From Ostreococcus mediterraneus (Eukaryota > Chlorophyta > Mamiellophyceae > Mamiellales > Bathycoccaceae): a stretch of 64,000 bases of DNA. This document shows positions 58,256 through 64,000 of the stretch, one piece after another. The notes under the pieces were generated by a model that searched no databases, was not told the origin of the DNA, and worked only from the letters and a program-made list of their open reading frames with translations. The position numbers and the translations under genes were made by a program. How positions within the stretch are numbered: the first letter of the stretch is position 1; each line of letters opens with the position of its first letter. Location: assembly GCA_012295225.1 (NCBI GenBank), contig WMKK01000006.1:310001-374000 (forward strand), given 5' to 3'.

Positions 58256-59680
58256 ATGAAGCTTAACATCTTCAGCTTTGACCGCCCGCACCACATGTCG
58301 TTCCACATGTCGTGGATCGGTTTCTTTGTCTCCTTTGTGTCCACGTTCGCGGCGGCGCCGATGATTCCCGTGATTCGTGAAGATCTTGGGTTGACCAAGC
58401 CGCAGCTCGGCAACGCCGGTCTCGCGGCGGTGACCGGGACGATCATCTGCCGCGTGATCATGGGCACGGTGTGCGATGTCATCGGCCCGCGCCTCGGTTT
58501 GTCTGTCATCTTGCTCGCCACCGCGCCGTTCTGCTTTGCGATGGCCTTGGTGCAAGGGTTCACTGGTTTCTTGATCTGCCGTCTCGGCATCGGTCTCGGT
58601 TTGGCCACCTTTGTGGCGTGCCAATTCTGGATGTCGTGCATGTTCAACGGCCGCTGCGTCGGTATCGCCAACGCCACCGCCGCTGGTTGGGGTAACTTGG
58701 GTGGCGGTGTCACTCAATTCTTGATGCCTGGTATCTACGCCATCTGCTTTAGTGCCACAAAGTCTCGCGCGTTCACCGCTTGGCGCTGGGCGTATATCTT
58801 CCCTGGTTTGTGCCACACCGTCGTCGGTTTGATGGTTATGTTCCTCGGCCAAGATTTACCCGACGGCAACTACAAGGTGCTCACGACCTCTGGTGCGATT
58901 GAAAAGAAGTCCACGTGGAACGTGAACAAGCTCGCTATGATGAACTACCGCATGTGGTGCATGGTTGCCACGTATGGTTTCTGCTTCGGTGTCGAACTGA
59001 CGATGAACAACATCGTCGCCGGCTACCTCTTTGATCAATTCGGCGTGTCGTTGCAAACCGCCGGCATCTTGGCGTCGTGCTACGGTTTGATGAACCTCTT
59101 CGCGCGCTCCGTCGGTGGTATGTTGTCCGATTGGTCTGCATCCCGTTATGGTATGCGTGGTCGTCTTTGGACGTTGTGGTTGTCCCAAACTCTCGAAGGT
59201 GTGCTTTGCATCTTCATGGGTATCTCCAAGAACTCCCTCGGCGCCACCATCGCGTTCATGGTTTTCTTCTCCATTTGCGTGCAAGCATCTGAAGGTGCTT
59301 CGTACGGTATCGTGCCGTTCATCACCCGCCGCGCGCTCGGTGTTGTGTCCGGTTTCATCGGTGCGGGCGGTAACGCTGGTGCCACCATCTCCACCGCGCT
59401 CTTCTTCACGTCCGACAGCATTGAAACCTACCAAGGTCTCCAATACCTCGGCTACACGGTCATCGGCGTCACCGCGCTCGTGATCCCGATTCACTTCCCA
59501 ATGTGGGGTTCGATGTTCTTCGGCCCATCCATGGAAGCCACTGAGGAAGACTACTACATTCACCGTGATTTCACGCCGGAAGAGATCAAGCAAGGTCTCG
59601 CGGCTAATGTTCAAAAGTTCTGCGATAACTCGCACGGCGAGCGACCGCCGTGCAAGCGCGTCGCCGCGCCGGCCGTCTAA
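58256..59680 (+). CDS. NRT2: High-affinity nitrate transporter NRT2
   Basis: Major-facilitator nitrate/nitrite porter of 474 aa with 12 hydrophobic segments. Signatures: MSFHMSWIGFFVSFVSTFAA at the start, RVIMGTVCDVIGPRLG, nitrate-signature motifs AAGWGNLGGG and GAGGNAGATIS, and the C-terminal FTPEEIKQGL. Works with NAR2 in the plasma membrane. ATG 58256 begins directly at MKLNIFSFDRPH, as in other algal NRT2. Convergent with MOT1, 134 bases apart. Confidence 0.96.
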   Translation: MKLNIFSFDRPHHMSFHMSWIGFFVSFVSTFAAAPMIPVIREDLGLTKPQLGNAGLAAVTGTIICRVIMGTVCDVIGPRLGLSVILLATAPFCFAMALVQGFTGFLICRLGIGLGLATFVACQFWMSCMFNGRCVGIANATAAGWGNLGGGVTQFLMPGIYAICFSATKSRAFTAWRWAYIFPGLCHTVVGLMVMFLGQDLPDGNYKVLTTSGAIEKKSTWNVNKLAMMNYRMWCMVATYGFCFGVELTMNNIVAGYLFDQFGVSLQTAGILASCYGLMNLFARSVGGMLSDWSASRYGMRGRLWTLWLSQTLEGVLCIFMGISKNSLGATIAFMVFFSICVQASEGASYGIVPFITRRALGVVSGFIGAGGNAGATISTALFFTSDSIETYQGLQYLGYTVIGVTALVIPIHFPMWGSMFFGPSMEATEEDYYIHRDFTPEEIKQGLAANVQKFCDNSHGERPPCKRVAAPAV

Positions 59681-59814
59681 TTATTCTTTGTTTGGGTTAT
59701 GAAAAGAAAGTTCAGGAGCCAGAGCGCACTTTAAATTGTGTCGTATCTTGTTAGTGAATTGTAACATTGTCGATCAGATTCATTTAATTTTTGCTGTACA
59801 CATTACATAACTAG

Positions 59815-61275
59815 CTACGCGCCACTCGTGGAGTCGACGTCAACGTCGCACTCGACACGTCTTTGCACCTCCATCAAAATGTGCGTGCCTATGCCCGCGG
59901 CGAATCCGATTGCCGTACTTTTTGTTGCGATAGTTACCGCCGCGGTCACCATGACCAGGTACTTTTGGTGCTGTTGCCAACCAGGCTTTGTCTTGAGCCC
60001 CATGCCAATGAGCTCCAAACTCGATGAAAACAACATTACGCCCAATATGGTCTTTGGAAAACTATCTAAAAGATTCAGTAATGAGCTGCCAAATAATAAA
60101 CCTAATATGATCTTGCATGTTCCTAGAAATACCACAGATCCACCGCTGCGCGCGCCGAAGGCGTATTGAGCGGCTAAACCACCGGCGCCGTGACACGAAG
60201 GCATGGCGCCAACCCAACATCCGAGCAAATTCATCATACCGACACTAGTTGCAACCGAGCTTGGTGAAGCTGGTGAGGCTGGGAATAGTTCTTTACTCAG
60301 TGCGCATACAGATATCACCGAGTTCAACGTCGTCAGCGGAAGCTGAGGTACACCAGCGTTAATGATGCCTCGCTTTGCCTCGGCCCAAGACGTGGTCAAG
60401 ATTTTTGGCGTCGCCGGGCCAAACGACAGACCATCTAATGCTCCATCTTTCGTCATCGCCATGATGATGCCGATTATGACAAGAATGAGTGCCGTAGGAA
60501 TGTAGTGACGACGACGCTTCGAGCGCTCACCACCGTCTAGTACGCCACTGCTTCGGATGCTTGGATACTCGGGTGCCGATACGTACATAACCGCACACAT
60601 CGCGATAATAGTCACGAGTAAGCCATCTGTGCCGAGCATATTTCTCACTTGACTGGTATCGCTAGATGAATACACCGCGAGAAGAAACCCTTTCCGCGCA
60701 AGAAGCATACCGAGCCCGACTTGCATGCCTTGCACGACAGCAAGCGGCGTCAACTTGTTAAACGTATCCATCATTCGCGTTGCACCTAATATAAACACCA
60801 CACCTGATACGAATAAGCCGGCCACCATAATTTCGTTCGAATTTAATGGAGCGTCACCAAGCGCGACGGCAGCGATCGTCTTCATCGGTTGTACAGGCAT
60901 TGGAATCTCATACAAAAACGCCGTCAAAATGTTATACGCCCCAGTGAAAACAATCGTCGTCCCAGCATCGACGCCACACTCCACAGACAGCCCAACAAGA
61001 AGTGGCAAAAACGTCCCTAAATCACCCATCGCACCACTCGCCTCGCGCCAGCTAAACTCGCGCCAAAACTGCCGCGACTTTTCACCGAGCGCGCTCGCCG
61101 CAACCGCCGGCGTCGAGCGCTTTACGCCCTGCGACGCCTCACCAGCGCCCCCGTCGTTGACGACGTGTGTGTCGCACACAGAAACGGTATCAAACGTCTT
61201 GTTCGATCGGGGTGCATCGTTACCGTCTCCATCGTCGTCGGCAACGCGTATCTCGTACTCTCCAGCGCTCGTCAT
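59815..61275 (-). CDS. MOT1: Molybdate transporter MOT1
   Basis: A SulP-related molybdate transporter of 486 aa without a STAS domain, as MOT1 proteins. Conserved pieces are GAMGDLGTFLPLLVGLS, PMPVQPMKTIAAVALG, and MPSCHGAGGLAAQYAFGARS. About ten hydrophobic segments. It feeds molybdate to the cofactor that nitrate reductase needs. ATG 61275. Upstream spacer to CNX2 is 319 bases. Confidence 0.92.
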   Translation of the reverse strand: MTSAGEYEIRVADDDGDGNDAPRSNKTFDTVSVCDTHVVNDGGAGEASQGVKRSTPAVAASALGEKSRQFWREFSWREASGAMGDLGTFLPLLVGLSVECGVDAGTTIVFTGAYNILTAFLYEIPMPVQPMKTIAAVALGDAPLNSNEIMVAGLFVSGVVFILGATRMMDTFNKLTPLAVVQGMQVGLGMLLARKGFLLAVYSSSDTSQVRNMLGTDGLLVTIIAMCAVMYVSAPEYPSIRSSGVLDGGERSKRRRHYIPTALILVIIGIIMAMTKDGALDGLSFGPATPKILTTSWAEAKRGIINAGVPQLPLTTLNSVISVCALSKELFPASPASPSSVATSVGMMNLLGCWVGAMPSCHGAGGLAAQYAFGARSGGSVVFLGTCKIILGLLFGSSLLNLLDSFPKTILGVMLFSSSLELIGMGLKTKPGWQQHQKYLVMVTAAVTIATKSTAIGFAAGIGTHILMEVQRRVECDVDVDSTSGA

Positions 61276-61594
61276 TATGCGGCGACGTTTCGCTTACGCG
61301 CGAGCTCACGCGGTGTTCGCGGCGTTTACGCGTGCAAATGAACCACCAATGTGCGCGGGTGTAGTGTTGCGTGCGTCCGCGTCGCTCGAGCGTGACACGA
61401 TGCCCGTCTACGAGGTGGCGTGCGACAAAGTGGCGAGCACACTTTACGTGTGTCGACACTTTTTTTCCTTCAGTCGTGGAGCCGTGGCACACAAAGAAAA
61501 ACAACAATCGCACGACCATTTGCTAGAAATAATAGGTGAATCAATACAAAAACACGTGGTGAAACCCTAGGGGTCAAACACGCGGCAACGAATA
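61276..61594. promoter_or_regulatory. MOT1 upstream / CNX2 downstream spacer
   Basis: 319 bases holding the MOT1 promoter and the CNX2 3' UTR, both genes on the minus strand. No conserved element recognised. Confidence 0.4.
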
Positions 61595-62905
61595 CTAGCC
61601 GCCAATTTTAATCATGGCGCGATTATCTAGTTGCGCGAGCTCGTGCATGCCGGCGTGCGCGGCTTTCTTACGGTTGACGGCGGCGCCGATGACATCGAGG
61701 AGATCATCATTCGTATCGCCACGGCGCATGGCGTCTCGTAAACTCACCTCGGAGTTTCCAAATAGACAAACTTTGAGGTTTCCGTCCGCCATGATGCGAA
61801 GTCTGTTGCACCCAGAGCAGAAGGATTTCGTCATGCTCGTGACAAAACTCACGGAACCGGCGTGGCCGTCGATGGTGAAATTCTTCGCCACCTCCTCGGG
61901 GGAGTCGTCTTTGCGCATGAGCGCGCCAAACGCATCTTCAATCCGACTTTTCATCTCGACGTAGGACACCATCTTCTTAGTGCTCCATTTATTGCCGTCA
62001 AAGGGCATGTACTCGATGAATCGCACGTTTATTGGTTTTTCCTTTGTGAGCGCCACAAAGTCTAAAAGTTCGTCATCATTTTGCCCGCGCATGACCACGC
62101 AGTTAACTTTGACGGACGCAAAACCTAATTCTATCGCCTTATCTATGCTCGCCATCACGCGCTCCTGACCTTTCCTCCGTGTCATAAACTCAAATTTCGC
62201 CGGCACGAGCGTATCGAGCGAAATGTTCAGTCGCGTCAACCCATTCGCCTTCAACGTCTCCAAACGCTTCGCCAACGTCACCCCATTCGTTGTGATACTC
62301 ACATCGACGATCCCTGGCACCGCTGCGACGCGTTTTACGATGTCCTCCAAGTCCCTCCGCACCGTCGGCTCGCCGCCGGTTAAGCGCACTTTATCGACCC
62401 CGGCGCCGGCGAACACCCGCACCAACCTCTCAACCTCATCTGCCGTAAGCAATTTACCATCCGGCGTCAACTCAACACCCTCTTCAGGCATGCAATATCC
62501 ACACCGCAAATTACACCGCTCCGTGAGACTCACGCGCAAATAATTGTGCGCGCGCCCAAACGTATCCGTCAACGCCGCGCGCCGACGCTCCGTCGCCCTC
62601 AACGCCGCCGCAGCAGCCGCTGCCGCTGCCGCGTGCGCCGAATCCAACACATGCCGTACACCATCGCCACCATCGTCGTCATCACACGCCACCGCGCGCA
62701 ACGCCGGACGCACCCAACGCACAAACTTTCCGCCCGCGCCCGTCCGCACCCTGGCGCTGCTCGCCATGGATGCGAACCAGGGCGCGTCGAAACCGACGCG
62801 ACCGCACCACACCGACGACGAAGTCGAAGACGAAGAAGATACCGACGCCGCCGCTGACGCAAGCGCGCGCGCCGCGGAGGCGGACGCACGCATCGCGCGC
62901 GTCAT
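61595..62905 (-). CDS. CNX2: GTP 3',8-cyclase, molybdenum-cofactor step 1
   Basis: Radical-SAM enzyme (MoaA type) of the first step of molybdopterin synthesis, usually in the mitochondrion. The 436-aa product has a Ser/Ala-rich leader. Motifs: radical-SAM cluster [31 protein letters not shown], the second cluster [20 protein letters not shown], and the C-terminal GG that the enzyme needs. ATG 62905 is the first in-frame ATG. Confidence 0.95.
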   Translation of the reverse strand: MTRAMRASASAARALASAAASVSSSSSTSSSVWCGRVGFDAPWFASMASSARVRTGAGGKFVRWVRPALRAVACDDDDGGDGVRHVLDSAHAAAAAAAAAALRATERRRAALTDTFGRAHNYLRVSLTERCNLRCGYCMPEEGVELTPDGKLLTADEVERLVRVFAGAGVDKVRLTGGEPTVRRDLEDIVKRVAAVPGIVDVSITTNGVTLAKRLETLKANGLTRLNISLDTLVPAKFEFMTRRKGQERVMASIDKAIELGFASVKVNCVVMRGQNDDELLDFVALTKEKPINVRFIEYMPFDGNKWSTKKMVSYVEMKSRIEDAFGALMRKDDSPEEVAKNFTIDGHAGSVSFVTSMTKSFCSGCNRLRIMADGNLKVCLFGNSEVSLRDAMRRGDTNDDLLDVIGAAVNRKKAAHAGMHELAQLDNRAMIKIGG

Positions 62906-63216
62906 GGTCTCACGCCGGCTGCAGTCGCGGCGGGTGGACACAAAACACAACCAATATCGAAATTGATATTGATAACATTGTATGACCTTACAATACGTGA
63001 GTTGTAGAGATAAACATATTTAGCATAGCATCAATTTACAACTGATAGCATGACATGAATCCGCAATACGTTGTCGACCAGCGCGCGACGCCGAACACGA
63101 AACGTCGAAGCGTCGCGCGGCGCCCGCACACGCCCGCGCGCGCGACGCCGTCGCCGTCGACGACGACGACGACGACGACGAGATCTCGCGCGTGTAGTAG
63201 CATAGGTTGACGAACG
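62906..63216. promoter_or_regulatory. Divergent promoter CNX2 / last gene
   Basis: 311 bases between divergent starts, with a GAC microsatellite at 63158-63181 and an AT-rich tract near 62963-62985. No gene or RNA seen. Confidence 0.45.
63158..63181. repeat. (GAC)n microsatellite
   Basis: About eight CGA/GAC triplets in the spacer upstream of the last gene. Confidence 0.9.
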
Positions 63217-63931
63217 ATGGCATCGGCATCGAGCGCGGCGCGCGGCGACGATGAGCACGGCTCGTTCGCGGTGATTGATTTAGTAGCGCATCTCTATCGC
63301 GGGTCAAGCGATGACCGCCGGGCATTAGCGGCGATATGGTCGACGTATACCGACGCCACGGTGAAGGAGCGCACATCGAAAGGGTTCGAGATGGTTCGCA
63401 TGCATCACGCGACGTTGACGAGGATATTTAGGGATGGTATGTGTGGTGAAGCGATTCGCGACGGAGCGCGACGCCCGACGCCCGGTTGCTCACTGACGGA
63501 TTTGTGATTTTGTGCGCTGTGCAGACCCAGATGGGGATTATCTCGATATCGAGGACGTTCGAATGGTATGGGAGGAATTCGTTGATGCGTTGCGTGACGC
63601 CACGGGTGCGGCACATGACGCGCCAGTGTCGCCAGAGAATGCCAAAAGTTACGACGCGCTGGAAAAGCCGGTGATGAAACGAAACCAATCGTTTTCGCGA
63701 TTGGCCATGGATCTCGCGGCGGCGGCGTCAGTCTCTCCAGTAGCTTCTCCAGAAGGCTCTACGCGCGGTATCGAGCGCATTTCTTCGAGCGGGATGCTTC
63801 TCGGTATTGGATGTTCGTCGCGCGAGCCGAGTTTGCGAGGCGGCAACGCCTTCTTCTCCGCGTCTTCGTCGGCCAGCGCGGGCGTTCGCGCCGAGGACGT
63901 CGCGCGCGCACTCGCCGCTGATGGCAAGTAA
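63217..63931 (+). CDS. Unknown protein with EF-hand-like segment, two exons
   Basis: Exon 1 is 63217-63436, exon 2 63525-63931, with an 88-base intron (GTATGT ... GTGCAG), both junctions phase 1, giving about 208 aa. The region across the junction reads RIFRD-DPDGDYLDIEDV-RMVWEEF: the loop matches an EF-hand (D-x-D-x-D-G-x-x-x-x-x-E) except that the Gly at position 6 is missing. The rest is Ser/Ala-rich and low-complexity (SSSASAGVRAED). Function unknown; a calcium role is only inference. Confidence 0.7.
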
Positions 63932-64000
63932 TACAAAAACACCCACGCGCATGTATAGCACATCGCCACACGCCGTCGTCGTCACAGTAAGCAGTGTATA

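Noticed and set aside
1-64000. Mobile or viral elements
   Set aside because: I found no transposase, reverse transcriptase, integrase, capsid-like frame, or terminal repeats with target duplications.

Overview
The window looks like nuclear DNA of a picoplanktonic green alga of the Mamiellales, most likely an Ostreococcus close to O. tauri. The evidence is very dense packing (about 40 protein genes in 64 kb, often 40-100 bp apart), high GC, few and short GT-AG introns near the 5' ends of genes, many Arg/Ala/Ser-rich plastid transit peptides, a light-dependent protochlorophyllide reductase, and the compact nitrate-assimilation cluster known from this genus. I read six genes as spliced (RPL21, GCN1, ACBP, a PP2C, NAR2 and the last gene), plus one intron-containing tRNA. 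Most genes are single-exon. I saw no transposon, viral or CRISPR structure. One 210-base run of N lies in a GATC-type simple repeat.

Layout. 0-15.6 kb: POR, tRNA-Asp, a prolyl-4-hydroxylase-like enzyme, plastid RPL21, a DUF3783-like protein, a DEAD-box helicase, a DUF4346 (ycf91-like) protein, PP2A catalytic subunit, RRP9/U3-55K, an ABC1K plastid kinase and AAR2. 15.7-23.7 kb: GCN1. 23.8-38.1 kb: a J-domain/TPR protein, a WCRKC thioredoxin, a COG0523 GTPase, a TMEM135-like protein fused to an acyl-CoA-binding domain, a small plastid protein, a prokaryote-type ammonium transporter with a plastid leader, the gap, CSL4, a membrane protein, a stand-alone ACBP, a PP2C and a conserved plastid protein. 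38.7-47.4 kb: a PI4K-gamma-like kinase with ubiquitin-like region, a RuBisCO-like protein with a repeated N-terminal motif, two plastid membrane proteins, EFG1 and two unknowns. 47.8 kb: tRNA-Gly(CCC) with an 18-nt intron.

48.1-62.9 kb is the nitrate module: NAR1 (plastid nitrite transporter), a small Stum-like membrane protein, nitrate reductase, nitrite reductase fused to rubredoxin and a cytochrome-b5-reductase module, NAR2, NRT2, the molybdate transporter MOT1 and the molybdenum-cofactor enzyme CNX2. Together these cover nitrate uptake (NRT2/NAR2), reduction to nitrite (NR), transfer to the plastid (NAR1), reduction to ammonium (NiR), and supply of molybdenum and its cofactor (MOT1, CNX2). 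The plastid-type AMT lies 16 kb upstream.

Most notable: the RuBisCO-like protein with four copies of an F-x-x-M-F-[TS]-[AS]-S-P motif; the TMEM135-ACBP fusion next to a free ACBP; the triple-fusion nitrite reductase; a Stum-like gene inside the nitrate cluster; two unrelated tRNA genes 46 kb apart sharing conserved upstream and downstream flanks; and an approximately 20-bp inverted repeat carrying CCAAT and TGACTC elements at 38.16-38.22 kb.
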